The position numbers and the translations under genes were made by a program. From the NCBI GenBank assembly GCA_017431625.1, contig JAFRKQ010000030.1:1-41297 (forward strand): a stretch of 41,297 nt of DNA. The letters are read 5' to 3'. The stretch comes from a bacterium (lineage in GTDB: Bacteria > Patescibacteriota > Microgenomatia > UBA1400 > PJMF01). The notes under the pieces were generated by a model, which was given only the letters and a program-made list of their open reading frames with translations, was not told the DNA's origin and ran no database searches. Below, one piece after another: positions 1 to 8,396 of this stretch; the first letter of the stretch is position 1, and every line of letters starts with the position of its first letter.

Positions 1-2
1 AA

Positions 3-3000
3 GTTTTAGCTCAACAACAAATTGCGGCAGTGGAACAACGTCAACTTCAAGATCGTCTCGCTAGTCAAGCTCGAGGTGAAGCACAACTAACAGCTGTCAG
101 AGAAACTCCACCACCAACTGACACCGGTAGTACTCCCGGTCAAGACCAAATGGAAGCTTTTGCTGGCGGGGAGACATCATCTCAATCGTCAACATCAGCA
201 CCACAGACTAGTGAAGAATTGACACCGCCTACTTACTCAAATAACGCTTTAGATTTTGGCGATACGGCCACATCGGCGGCCGTACCCGCCGATCAATCTG
301 GGGCGGTGGACGCTCCGCCACTTGCGTCGGTGGAAGTAGAGCCTCGCGCCGCTGTTGGTGTTGAAGCGACGACGCTACAACCGGTGCAGACAGCCGAGTT
401 AGCGGATCACAATCAATCTGAAATTAACACTCTTGAGGGTCGTCAGCCACCGGACTTTTTTGAAAGTCAAGCTGGCACAGAGCAACAGTCAGCTGCGATA
501 GGTGGTAGTGAGTCAGCCATCGACTCTCGTGGAGAATTACATCAAGCCGATGTTAATGCTGCCGGTAATACGGGGGCCACTGAGTTTGACGGTACAAACG
601 CTCAAGCTCCAATCGAGGCAGCAACCGGCTATCATTTGGAAGCACCGGAAGCACCGGCGGAGATTGCCACGACTGGCAAGCTATCCACGGGTGAAATAAC
701 TGGTGACCAGTCGGGAGTACTACCGATCAGGTCAGCAGTGGACCTTGAGGGTGCGTCGGCAGCGTCACCAGTGGGGGAGGCAGCTCCTTTTGATGTGCCT
801 GCCTCGTCAGCAGCAGCAGCAGTTGAAGCAACGCCGACGAGTACGACCCCGCTAACAGCGGCAGCAGGTACTTTTGCTGGTTTGACAGGGTCATCTGTAG
901 CGGACCAAACGGCCGCTGACCCTAATATTGAGACTGTCGGTGGCGAGACTTCATCTTTACAACAGCATTTGCAACAAGTAACTCAGCAGCACGGTATTGA
1001 TGATTTGCGCCGAGAAGTCTCGTCTCAAGAAGAGATGCGACTTGCCCAGGGCGATATGGTCGATCAAATGTCAGCGGTCGGTACACCAGGCGACACCGAC
1101 CTTGGCCCAACGGAAATACCTACCAGCCCATTGGGAGAAAATATTGATGCGTCAGGAGTTTCTAGTGATAATGTGGCGGCTGCTTCTTTGTCGGGTGCAA
1201 CTGGTGCAGCCACTACGTCCAGTGGTGTGATTGATGCTAGTGATGGCGATTTGTTGACTGACCAAAAGGAATTACTAAATAATTTTTCGGGGCAACCGGC
1301 ACCTGGAGCGGCAGACATTGACTCAAATATAGTTGACAATCCTGATTTGACGGCCACTGGCATCACGACCGGTAGTACTCCCGGTCTGGAGGCAATAGCT
1401 CCTGGGGCTGACTTAGGCATGTCAGCTGATTTGACCGATGCGTCAACTACTATTACTTATGACGCCAACGGCGTGCCCACGCCACCAGAATCTTTGTCAG
1501 TTTCGGGACAGCAACCGCCTGTTTTTGGGGCCGATGCGGCTACTGGCGGGGGTAGCGATACTTTTGTTCAGGGTGATCAGATCGTCTATACGGATCCTAA
1601 TGGTTTGCCATTGACTGGTGTTAATCCGGCAGCTAGCTATAATACTGGTGGCAATGTTTTAGTTGGTGGCGAGGTGCAGACGATGGGTGGTCTTGATGGC
1701 GCTACGGTCGCCGGCGGGCAAGCAGCACCGATGACCCGCGTGCAAGCCATTCGCGCTCAATTACAAAATATGGACCAGCAGTCGTTGTCACAATTGCAGC
1801 AGGCTTTGGGGAGTAGTGCTGGAGCCAGTAGTCTGGGTGCCATCAATCTGACTGGTTTGGCCCCCGGACAGGTGATGGATTTTGGTGTCTCTCCTCAAGC
1901 TGGTATCTCTACCGATATGTTGGCTAGTGGTGAGGCGGCGAATTTCTTGTCTCAACAAACGGCTGACGGTCAAGTAGCTAGTTTTGTGCCCGGACACTTG
2001 ATAGCTGAATCGGCTCATGGAGCTGGTGCACAGGCTGCGGCTTATGACTTGGACGCACTAGCAAGTCGGCTAGATAACATGGCTGGCAGTCAGACGACAG
2101 CGGGCGTGATTAACATTCCTGGTTATGGTGACTTTTCTTACGCCGCTTTTATGCCAGCTGATGGTCAAATGTCGATGGCGGGAGGCAATGTTGGTGCTAT
2201 AGGTGGTGATGGTTTGGGTCAATCCTTTACTGCTGGTGACAATCCACCGCTATTTTCTGGCGAGGACGGGACTGCTTGGGTAGCACCCGACACGCCCAAC
2301 TTTACTGGTATGGCTATGCCGGCGGGTCTTGTGGGCGGTGAGGTAGGCACCGGTAGTACTCCCGGTGTTGGCGGGAATCCCGCTGGGGTCGCTAGCGCCG
2401 GTTTGGTGCCCATTCCGGGTACTTATCCTGTGCCGGTCAATGATGGTGCTGATGGTAGTATGGGCTTTGGTTATGTGCCTTCTCCTCAAAACATTGGCGG
2501 TGTACCAGCAGATTTTAATACAGCTGGTGGTTTTGGTTATCAGCCTAGCAATAATTATGGTGGCTGGGCCAACTATCCCGCCGCTGGCGCTGGTATCGGT
2601 GCTGGCGCCCTCATTCCGGGATCAATAATTAACGGGACCGGTAGTACTCCCGGTGGCTTCGGTGGCGGCTTTGGGGGTGGTGCTAATATTGGCACTGGTG
2701 TTGGTGGTGCGGCGGATAGTGTGGGTGGCAATGTTATTGATGGTGATGGTACTTCTGGCGGACTGACACCCGCTGATGGTGTCGCGGATAATTTCACCAT
2801 GCAACACCCAGAACTCGGTGAGAGTGGCTTGACACCGGGTGTGGATCCGCTAGCTCAGCCAGTTGAGACCACTGGCGCTTTGCCACGCGGCGACGGCACG
2901 ATGGATCCAGGACGCATGCTCGGGCAGGCGACTCGTGGGACCGCTGAAAATCTTGATCGGGGACTTAATCCTGCCCGTAATCTAGGTAGTAATCTTTTGA

Positions 3001-4370
3001 GTCGTCTGCGTCCAGCTATTGATGATCTTCGTGAACAGTTGGGTGATAATCTCAAAAAAATTGGGGCGCTTTTGAGTATGCTTGCGCCACTGGCCATACC
3101 TTTGGGGCTAGGGTCACTGACAGTGTTACTTTTTACTCTTGGCTGGACCTTGCTAGGTTCCTTTGGCGGTGGAGCTGGTAATGTTACCGGCTCGCTGCAA
3201 ACTGGTAATCAAGCCCCAGGTCCACTGGACATTAATGAATGTCTAACCATTGAGAAAAAAGGCGTTGCTGATCGTGAGATTTCGGCCAACGACAATGGTT
3301 CTAAAGTCAATAATCCCAATCCTAGCGGTGCTAGCGAAAAAGATAAAGGGGCGGAAGATAGTAAAGGGGTTAATTATGTTATCACCATTACCCCCAATAA
3401 AGATGGCACCTCAGAAGCCGTTGTCTTCTTTGATGATGATTGTAAAGATATTGTCAGCATCCAATGTAAGAAAAACGGTGAGGGCGGGTGTAGCAATCAA
3501 GAAAAAGAAATCGCTCAAGTGTGTGAAAAGCTCAAAGAAAAACTCTCGGAAAAAGACGGCAAGAAAGTGATTGACAAAGAAATTAAAATCACAATTGGCT
3601 ATGACTCGTCTACCGGTAATGATGTTATAGCGAATGAAGCAGGTGCCGTGAAATATACCGGCAAAGAAGATTATTCGATGATTAATACTATTTCTTTCAA
3701 GGCCCATTGTATCCGTGAATACACTGACAAAAAGACCGGACAAAAAAAGACTAAACAAGTGAATGTTAAACCATCGGCACGCTATCGGGTGTGTGTAGGT
3801 GATTGTAATGATGGTCTTTATTGTTGGCCGACCACGGGTAGAATTTCGCAGGGACCATTTAGTAGTTTTAGTCATAAAAATTATGATGCTGTTGATATTG
3901 CTGATAATAATGGCAATGGTATTTATGCACCTTTTGACGGTTCCTACTGTTACAAGTGGAACAGTGGTAAATCAGCACCCACTTGTCAAAATCTGAATGG
4001 CAGGACGGTTTGTACCAATGGTGGTGTCGGTTATGGGTGTTATGCTTATGCTACAGACAGCGTGAATGGTGGCACATATGTTTTTGGTCATATGAATCGT
4101 AGTGTGTGTGAAAAAATGTTGGGCAGTGCTGGTGGTAGTCACTGTCAAAAATTTGAGAAAGGACAGCGCATTGGTACTGTAGATCACACTGGTTTGTCTA
4201 GTGGGGCTCACTTACATTTTGGCTTTAGAGAGAAGAAAAGTCCGACCAGCGGAGTGACAAAATTGGAAGAACTCTTTAATAATAACCAAAAGGTCAAAGT
4301 GAATAGTAGAATTAGTGATGATTGCAGTAAGTATTGTACCGGTAGTAATTGTAATCCTCAGGGGTTTTGA
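3..4370 (+). CDS. Giant low-complexity membrane protein with C-terminal M23 (LytM-type) peptidase, 5' partial
   Basis: The frame is open to the window edge, so the true start lies upstream; an internal GTG at 30 is the first possible start seen. Residues (numbered from position 3) 1 to about 1010 are low-complexity Ala/Gly/Ser/Thr/Pro sequence without Cys. It contains four exact TGSTPG hexapeptides at residues 41, 456, 783 and 879. A hydrophobic stretch at about 1020-1055 is the only membrane segment. The part after it is Cys-rich and charged. The C-terminus (about 1270-1435) is an M23 metallopeptidase domain: H1291-x3-D1295, H1363 in a GHM motif, and H1403-L-H1405 supply the zinc ligands and catalytic His, so it looks active. 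M23 enzymes cleave peptidoglycan cross-bridges; a cell-surface or envelope-remodelling role is inferred. The next gene follows 2 nt downstream and is probably co-transcribed. Confidence 0.85.
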   Translation, partial: VLAQQQIAAVEQRQLQDRLASQARGEAQLTAVRETPPPTDTGSTPGQDQMEAFAGGETSSQSSTSAPQTSEELTPPTYSNNALDFGDTATSAAVPADQSGAVDAPPLASVEVEPRAAVGVEATTLQPVQTAELADHNQSEINTLEGRQPPDFFESQAGTEQQSAAIGGSESAIDSRGELHQADVNAAGNTGATEFDGTNAQAPIEAATGYHLEAPEAPAEIATTGKLSTGEITGDQSGVLPIRSAVDLEGASAASPVGEAAPFDVPASSAAAAVEATPTSTTPLTAAAGTFAGLTGSSVADQTAADPNIETVGGETSSLQQHLQQVTQQHGIDDLRREVSSQEEMRLAQGDMVDQMSAVGTPGDTDLGPTEIPTSPLGENIDASGVSSDNVAAASLSGATGAATTSSGVIDASDGDLLTDQKELLNNFSGQPAPGAADIDSNIVDNPDLTATGITTGSTPGLEAIAPGADLGMSADLTDASTTITYDANGVPTPPESLSVSGQQPPVFGADAATGGGSDTFVQGDQIVYTDPNGLPLTGVNPAASYNTGGNVLVGGEVQTMGGLDGATVAGGQAAPMTRVQAIRAQLQNMDQQSLSQLQQALGSSAGASSLGAINLTGLAPGQVMDFGVSPQAGISTDMLASGEAANFLSQQTADGQVASFVPGHLIAESAHGAGAQAAAYDLDALASRLDNMAGSQTTAGVINIPGYGDFSYAAFMPADGQMSMAGGNVGAIGGDGLGQSFTAGDNPPLFSGEDGTAWVAPDTPNFTGMAMPAGLVGGEVGTGSTPGVGGNPAGVASAGLVPIPGTYPVPVNDGADGSMGFGYVPSPQNIGGVPADFNTAGGFGYQPSNNYGGWANYPAAGAGIGAGALIPGSIINGTGSTPGGFGGGFGGGANIGTGVGGAADSVGGNVIDGDGTSGGLTPADGVADNFTMQHPELGESGLTPGVDPLAQPVETTGALPRGDGTMDPGRMLGQATRGTAENLDRGLNPARNLGSNLLSRLRPAIDDLREQLGDNLKKIGALLSMLAPLAIPLGLGSLTVLLFTLGWTLLGSFGGGAGNVTGSLQTGNQAPGPLDINECLTIEKKGVADREISANDNGSKVNNPNPSGASEKDKGAEDSKGVNYVITITPNKDGTSEAVVFFDDDCKDIVSIQCKKNGEGGCSNQEKEIAQVCEKLKEKLSEKDGKKVIDKEIKITIGYDSSTGNDVIANEAGAVKYTGKEDYSMINTISFKAHCIREYTDKKTGQKKTKQVNVKPSARYRVCVGDCNDGLYCWPTTGRISQGPFSSFSHKNYDAVDIADNNGNGIYAPFDGSYCYKWNSGKSAPTCQNLNGRTVCTNGGVGYGCYAYATDSVNGGTYVFGHMNRSVCEKMLGSAGGSHCQKFEKGQRIGTVDHTGLSSGAHLHFGFREKKSPTSGVTKLEELFNNNQKVKVNSRISDDCSKYCTGSNCNPQGF
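123..140 (+). repeat. 18-bp palindrome-like repeat, coding copy 1
   Basis: ACCGGTAGTACTCCCGGT, in frame inside the M23 gene and read as T-G-S-T-P-G. It differs by one base from the perfect palindrome ACCGGTAGTACTACCGGT found between genes at 7806 and 8379. Confidence 0.9.
1368..1385 (+). repeat. 18-bp palindrome-like repeat, coding copy 2
   Basis: Identical in all 18 bases to the copy at 123 and in the same reading frame (TGSTPG), although the flanking codons are unrelated. Confidence 0.9.
2349..2366 (+). repeat. 18-bp palindrome-like repeat, coding copy 3
   Basis: Identical 18-mer, in frame as TGSTPG inside the low-complexity part of the M23 gene. Confidence 0.9.
2637..2654 (+). repeat. 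18-bp palindrome-like repeat, coding copy 4
   Basis: Identical 18-mer, in frame as TGSTPG. A possible half copy (ACCGGTAGTAAT, same frame) occurs near the gene's end at 4338. Confidence 0.9.
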
Positions 4371-4372
4371 TT

Positions 4373-5401
4373 ATGAGTGATAAAAGCAAAAAGATAGTCA
4401 TTGTAATACTCACAATACTTATAGCCATAGTTTTGGCCTTGATATTTTATCGCAAGCATCAAAGTGAGCAGCGTGTGAGCCTTAACCAAGAATATTTTAC
4501 TCCTATTGACGATCAGAATGCTACTTTTATGGGAGCAACGTATACAGGTGATCTCATCACCGACTGGCCCAAAAGTCTGCCGTTAATTAATATTCGCACC
4601 GTCACTTATGATGATCTGGCAGCTAAAGTCAATGCTTATTGTCAAATCTATGATGCTGACGAATATGGTGAGTATTACGGCAATTTGTGCGATTATTCTC
4701 TTTATGCTGATGGTCACATTCAGATGATAGAGTTTAATACCGATCAAGCTGACGTATCGGGAGAAAACTCCAGTGCTTTAAGTCTGGAGAGAGCGACCCG
4801 TGCGGCTGACGCATTTTTAGCTAATTTCTACGGCGACAATTCACATTTGACGATGAGTAGTTTTACAGAACTTGTGTGTGAAGGTGCTAGCTGTTATTGG
4901 CTTGAAGATGAGTCACTACCGGCGAATGCTGTTGAGTTGACTTATTCTCGTCAATATCAAAATGTGCCTATCTCAACGCGCCGCGCTGGTGGTGATTACA
5001 TTTCGGTGCTCGTTGGCGCTAATGATCGTATTATCAAAGTCGAATTGGAAACTAATACTATTGACTATCAAGTGGAACCAGAGAGCTATCCTTTATTATC
5101 AATTAGCGAAGCGGTAGAAAATATTAATAACAATCAAGCAGTTTTATATGACTATGACGATGCTGACTTTTATGAAGATAACCCAAGTCAGACAGTCAGT
5201 ATTGACAGTTTATACAATCTCAATTTGAAAAGTGTCTTTTTGGATTATCAAATGAATGACCAGCAGACACAAACGGTCCCAACTTACGATTTTTTTGGCA
5301 CGGCTCAGGATATTAATGGCAACGTTATGAATGTAGTCATTTACACGCCCGCCATTCAATTTGAGGTTGCAAGCGACAATGGTAACGCTGCCTCAATTTG
5401 A
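4373..5401 (+). CDS. Membrane-anchored protein of unknown function
   Basis: 343 residues. ATG 4373 was chosen because AGGGG lies 8 nt upstream; an in-frame TTG at 4367 overlaps the previous stop codon. Residues 1-7 are polar and basic and 8-26 form one strong hydrophobic segment (IVIVILTILIAIVLALIF), giving an N-in signal anchor with about 315 residues outside the membrane. The rest is acidic and Tyr-rich with a few Cys (a C-x5-C in the CEGASC region). I do not recognise the family. It lies 2 nt after the M23 gene, so the two are likely co-transcribed and may act together at the cell envelope. The promoter of the next gene starts inside its last codons. Confidence 0.8.
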   Translation: MSDKSKKIVIVILTILIAIVLALIFYRKHQSEQRVSLNQEYFTPIDDQNATFMGATYTGDLITDWPKSLPLINIRTVTYDDLAAKVNAYCQIYDADEYGEYYGNLCDYSLYADGHIQMIEFNTDQADVSGENSSALSLERATRAADAFLANFYGDNSHLTMSSFTELVCEGASCYWLEDESLPANAVELTYSRQYQNVPISTRRAGGDYISVLVGANDRIIKVELETNTIDYQVEPESYPLLSISEAVENINNNQAVLYDYDDADFYEDNPSQTVSIDSLYNLNLKSVFLDYQMNDQQTQTVPTYDFFGTAQDINGNVMNVVIYTPAIQFEVASDNGNAASI

Positions 5402-5425
5402 CAAATACCAATTATATGATACAAT
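5398..5425 (+). promoter_or_regulatory. Promoter of the cation-efflux gene (leaderless)
   Basis: TTGACA (5398-5403), 16-bp spacer, TACAAT (5420-5425) preceded by TGA (extended -10). The start codon at 5433 is 7 nt beyond the -10 and there is no Shine-Dalgarno, so the mRNA probably begins at the ATG. Confidence 0.75.
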
Positions 5426-5432
5426 CAGCCCC

Positions 5433-6560
5433 ATGAAAACACTCACTCGTGATCAACAAATAGTTAGAGTCAGTATTTATGGCATTATTGTCAATGTGCT
5501 GCTAGTCATTTTCAAGGCCGCGGTGGGTATTTTTGCTGGCTCGATTAGTGTTATTCTCGATGCTGTCAATAACTCCTCTGATGCACTTTCGAGTGTGATT
5601 ACCATTGTTGGCACCAAGCTGGCACTCAAACGTCCAGATAAAGAGCACCCTTTTGGCTATGGCCGGATCGAATATTTTGCTAGTGTCATTATTGTGGCGA
5701 TTGTTTTGTGGGCTGGCGTCACTTCGCTGCAAGAATCAGTGAATAGAATTATGGTGAGTAAACCGGCGGATTATTCGGTGATTTCACTGGTGGTAATTGC
5801 TATCGGTGTCGTGGTCAAATACTTTTTTGGTCATTATGTTAAAAAACAAGGCGAGGTTCTTAATTCTGATAGTTTGACTGCTTCTGGTAGCGATGCTATT
5901 AGCGATTCCTTTTTGTCTCTAGGCACCTTGGTTTCGGCTTTGTTAAGTTTTGTTTGGCATCTGGACATTGAAGGTTGGTTGGGTGTGCTCATTTCGGTGA
6001 TGATCATTCGCTCGGCTTGGGAAATGCTCAATGAGACTTTGGATAAACTTCTGGGTTCACGAGCGGACAGTGAGCTTTTGTCCAAGATCAAAGATAAGAT
6101 TTTAACTTACAAACAAGTGGAGGGTGTTTATGACTTGACCCTGCACAATTATGGCCCCAATAAAATTATTGCCACTGCTCACATTCAAGTGCCAGATCGG
6201 CTCACAGCTCAAGAAATTCATCATCTTACACGTCACATTGAAAGCGATGTTTACGCCCAGTCGGGAATTATAATGACTTTAGGGATTTATGCCAGCAATA
6301 ATGATGGTCGCAGTGGTGAGTTGAAAAAAATGGTAGAATCGGCTTTGGCTGGCTATCCACAAATCAAACAAATGCACGGGTTTTATGTTGACGAGGCAAC
6401 CAAACACGTCTTTTTTGACTTAATTTTTTCTTTTGACGAGCCGGATCCGGGAGCCAAGGCCGATGAGATTATCAGTCAGCTCAAAAGTATGCGCCCAGAA
6501 TATGAGTATGACGTGATCTTGGATACGGATTACGATATCGAATCTGTAGACGAAAAGTGA
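5433..6560 (+). CDS. Cation diffusion facilitator (CDF) family metal efflux transporter
   Basis: 375 residues. ATG 5433 was chosen over an upstream in-frame start because of the promoter immediately before it. The first ~200 residues hold the CDF transmembrane domain with the family signature GSISVILDAVNNSSDALSS (metal-site N/D residues in TM2), the loop HPFGYGRIEYFAS and the TM5 segment SGSDAISDS. The cytoplasmic C-terminal domain follows, with a second similar ferredoxin-like segment near residues 290-370. Family members export divalent metals such as Mn, Fe or Zn by proton antiport. The TM5 site has Ser/Asp where Zn transporters have His-x3-Asp, so a Zn preference is not supported; the substrate cannot be set from sequence alone. 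It is transcribed from its own promoter and ends just before the convergent tRNA gene. Confidence 0.9.
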   Translation: MKTLTRDQQIVRVSIYGIIVNVLLVIFKAAVGIFAGSISVILDAVNNSSDALSSVITIVGTKLALKRPDKEHPFGYGRIEYFASVIIVAIVLWAGVTSLQESVNRIMVSKPADYSVISLVVIAIGVVVKYFFGHYVKKQGEVLNSDSLTASGSDAISDSFLSLGTLVSALLSFVWHLDIEGWLGVLISVMIIRSAWEMLNETLDKLLGSRADSELLSKIKDKILTYKQVEGVYDLTLHNYGPNKIIATAHIQVPDRLTAQEIHHLTRHIESDVYAQSGIIMTLGIYASNNDGRSGELKKMVESALAGYPQIKQMHGFYVDEATKHVFFDLIFSFDEPDPGAKADEIISQLKSMRPEYEYDVILDTDYDIESVDEK

Positions 6561-6597
6561 ACAAGTTGCCAAAAAACACCTGTAAATCAATAAAAAG

Positions 6598-6671
6598 TGC
6601 GCCCCCAAGGACTCGAACCTTGAACCGCCAAGGTATAAGCTTGGTGCTCTAACCAATTGCGCTAGGGGCGC
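6598..6671 (-). tRNA. tRNA-Ile with anticodon UAU
   Basis: The minus strand folds into a 74-nt cloverleaf: acceptor GCGCCCC/GGGGCGC (7 bp), D arm GCGC/GAGC with a 9-nt loop, anticodon stem CCAAG/CTTGG with loop CTTATAC, variable loop CGGTT, T stem CAAGG/CCTTG with loop TTCGAGT, and discriminator A73. Loop position 33 is T and 34-36 are TAT, so the anticodon is UAU, which reads AUA (Ile). CCA is not encoded. One D-stem pair (12-23) is a G-A mismatch. Most bacteria read AUA with a CAU tRNA modified to lysidine, so a UAU isoacceptor is notable. Confidence 0.9.
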
Positions 6672-6680
6672 ATTGACTGT

Positions 6681-6733
6681 ATTATATCATAGATTGGGCG
6701 AAAATTTGACATCTTTTCAAATTATGATACAAT
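6681..6733. promoter_or_regulatory. Divergent promoters: tRNA-Ile (minus) and acyltransferase (plus)
   Basis: Minus strand: extended -10 TGATATAAT (TATAAT at 6686-6681), 9 nt before the tRNA 5' end. Plus strand: TTGACA (6706-6711), 16-bp spacer, TACAAT (6728-6733) with TGA before it, the same arrangement as at 5398-5425. Confidence 0.7.
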
Positions 6734-6744
6734 ATGAGCTGTTT

Positions 6745-7806
6745 GTGAAAAAGATTATCAATAAAAAAGCATTGGCGACTTTGAAGGTGGGTCAGAAGCG
6801 TCTGGCTTGGATTGACGTGGCCAAAGGTTGGTGCATACTGCTAGTGATCTTGGGTCACCATCATTTGCTGGCAGATTATAGAGTTTATTTTTATTCTTTT
6901 CATTTGCCGATTTTCTTTTTTGTTTCTGGTTATCTGTTCCGCCCTTATGCTAGCAGTCGGATTTTTTGGCGCAAGAAATTCATGTCTTTGATCGGTACTT
7001 ATTTTTTGCTCGGCATCCCCCAGCTGATTTTTTATTTTCTCTATACTGTTGGTTGGCAAAACACTACTGGTACACTTATTTGGCAAAAAGTGAGTGATTT
7101 TTTTATTCAAAAGAAATTTTGGTCACTGTGGTTTTTGCCCTGTTTGTTTTTTGTCAACATGACTTTTTATTACCTTCGCCGCTGGTGCAAAAACAGTCTC
7201 AGTTTGAGTCTGTCAGTAGTCTTGCTGACCGCGATAGGTTTGACATATTACCAGCTGGGTGGACAAACTTTGCCGTGGAATTTTGACTCCAGCCTCACAG
7301 CTTTACCGTTTTTTTATTTTGGTTTTGTCTGTCATCATTATCACTGGCCAGCAGAGTCAAGAAGAAAGATTTCTTCGTGGGGGTGGCTGCTATTTTTGAC
7401 AATTGTTAATGTAGCAGCCGTTTATTTTTCGGTGAAAATCACTGGCCAATGTCTGGAAATGTTTTACGACCATTATGGCTATCCACCTTTGACCTATACT
7501 GCTGCCTTTGCTGGAGTGATCGTGGTGATTATTATTTCACAATTCTTTCCGTTTCGGTTTTTGCGTTTTGTCGGTCGTCACAGCCTGATTTTTTTTGCTA
7601 TTCACCAAAAAGTGATGATGCCTTTGGTTGAAAGCTTTTTGCGTCAATTCGCTGTTTTGGGTGAGCGCAAAAGTTTACCTTTTCAGCTGTGTGAGTATAT
7701 TTTGGTCATTGCCAGCTTGAGTGTGATTTGTTGGTTGTGGGACTGGTATTGCACTTACCGTCAGCAAAAAATGACGGCAGCAGCATCATGTCAACACAAC
7801 GAATGA
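6745..7806 (+). CDS. Acyltransferase family 3 membrane protein
   Basis: 353 residues from GTG 6745, chosen because the promoter's -10 ends at 6733; upstream in-frame codons would lie inside the promoter. Downstream TTG/GTG codons are possible alternatives. The N-terminal motif RLAWIDVAKGWCILLVILGH followed by FHLPIFFFVSGYLF is typical of the Acyl_transf_3 family (integral membrane O-acyltransferases such as OafA or exopolysaccharide acetylases); the conserved His is in LGHHH. About ten hydrophobic segments follow, and a conserved FAIHQ-type motif lies near the C-terminus. Such enzymes usually acetylate cell-surface glycans. The last base of its TGA is the first base of an 18-bp palindrome. 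Confidence 0.85.
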   Translation: MKKIINKKALATLKVGQKRLAWIDVAKGWCILLVILGHHHLLADYRVYFYSFHLPIFFFVSGYLFRPYASSRIFWRKKFMSLIGTYFLLGIPQLIFYFLYTVGWQNTTGTLIWQKVSDFFIQKKFWSLWFLPCLFFVNMTFYYLRRWCKNSLSLSLSVVLLTAIGLTYYQLGGQTLPWNFDSSLTALPFFYFGFVCHHYHWPAESRRKISSWGWLLFLTIVNVAAVYFSVKITGQCLEMFYDHYGYPPLTYTAAFAGVIVVIIISQFFPFRFLRFVGRHSLIFFAIHQKVMMPLVESFLRQFAVLGERKSLPFQLCEYILVIASLSVICWLWDWYCTYRQQKMTAAASCQHNE

Positions 7807-7823
7807 CCGGTAGTACTACCGGT
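7806..7823. repeat. 18-bp perfect palindrome, intergenic copy
   Basis: ACCGGTAGTACTACCGGT, a perfect inverted repeat without a spacer. It starts on the last base of the acyltransferase stop codon and lies 16 nt upstream of the MerR-gene -35. Confidence 0.9.
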
Positions 7824-7839
7824 CAAGGCAGTTTTTCAG

Positions 7840-7868
7840 TTGTAAATCACAGCTGTCAGTGTTATAAT
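7840..7868 (+). promoter_or_regulatory. Promoter of the MerR regulator gene
   Basis: TTGTAA (7840-7845), 17-bp spacer, TATAAT (7863-7868). A palindrome copy at 7872-7889 covers the expected transcription start, so a protein bound there could block initiation (possible autorepression). Confidence 0.7.
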
Positions 7869-7871
7869 ATC

Positions 7872-7889
7872 ACCGGTAGTACTCCCGGT
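7872..7889. repeat. 18-bp palindrome-like repeat in the merR leader
   Basis: ACCGGTAGTACTCCCGGT, identical to the four copies inside the M23 gene, but here non-coding, between the -10 and the Shine-Dalgarno of the MerR gene. Confidence 0.9.
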
Positions 7890-7906
7890 AGGAGAGAAAG
7901 GATGAT

Positions 7907-8368
7907 ATGGCTCCATCAAAAACAATTTGCAAGCCAGCTTATGGGATGAAAGAAGTCTGCGAGCAAACAGGACTTAATTACGAAACGCTCAAGTTTTATT
8001 GTAACGCCGGTCTGGTGCCTGGAGTGGAGCGTGATGAATACAATCATCGTCTGTTTACGGCTGAGCACGTTGAATGGCTCAAGAGTTTGCACTGCTTGCG
8101 CAATTGTGGTCTATCTATTAGTGAAATGAAAGAATACACCAAGCTATGTCTGGAGGGAGAAAGTTCTATCCCGCGCCGGCAAGAGATATTGCGCGGCAAA
8201 CTTAAAGTTTTACAACAAAAACAACAAGACTTGGAAAACAGTATGAAATACATTCACAAAAAACTGCGCTGGTATCACGAGGTGCAGACTGGCAAACGAC
8301 CTTATATCAGTAATTTACTTAAACTTTCTGGACTGATTGAACGCAATCGCCACTGGGGCAAAAGATAA
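7907..8368 (+). CDS. MerR-family regulator, AdhR/NmlR-like
   Basis: 153 residues; ATG 7907 has AAAGGA 4 nt upstream. Residues 12-80 are the MerR winged helix-turn-helix (YGMKEVCEQTGLNYETLKFYCNAGLVPGVERDEYNHRLFTAEHVEWLKSL in outline: helix-turn-helix, Tyr-Asn-His-Arg wing, second helix pair). A coiled-coil dimerisation helix follows at about 95-130 (LRGKLKVLQQKQQDLENSMKYI in outline). Cys63 in the HCLR motif sits where AdhR/NmlR-type sensors of aldehydes or electrophiles keep a conserved Cys; Cys67 is 4 residues on. The convergent cupin/CMD operon is the probable target, because its promoter has a MerR-type 19-bp spacer with a dyad matching the palindrome upstream of this gene. In known genomes AdhR-type regulators are linked to carboxymuconolactone-decarboxylase-like genes, which supports the assignment. 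The inducer is unknown. Confidence 0.85.
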   Translation: MAPSKTICKPAYGMKEVCEQTGLNYETLKFYCNAGLVPGVERDEYNHRLFTAEHVEWLKSLHCLRNCGLSISEMKEYTKLCLEGESSIPRRQEILRGKLKVLQQKQQDLENSMKYIHKKLRWYHEVQTGKRPYISNLLKLSGLIERNRHWGKR

Positions 8369-8378
8369 TTAAACGTTC

Positions 8379-8396
8379 ACCGGTAGTACTACCGGT
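8379..8396. repeat. 18-bp perfect palindrome between convergent genes
   Basis: ACCGGTAGTACTACCGGT lies exactly between the merR stop and the CMD stop, abutting the latter. It has no T-run, so it is not an ordinary terminator. Confidence 0.9.

Noticed and set aside
8379-8396. The perfect palindrome as a bidirectional terminator between merR and the CMD gene
   Set aside because: It has no loop-forming spacer and no flanking T-run, and the same sequence occurs in non-terminator positions.
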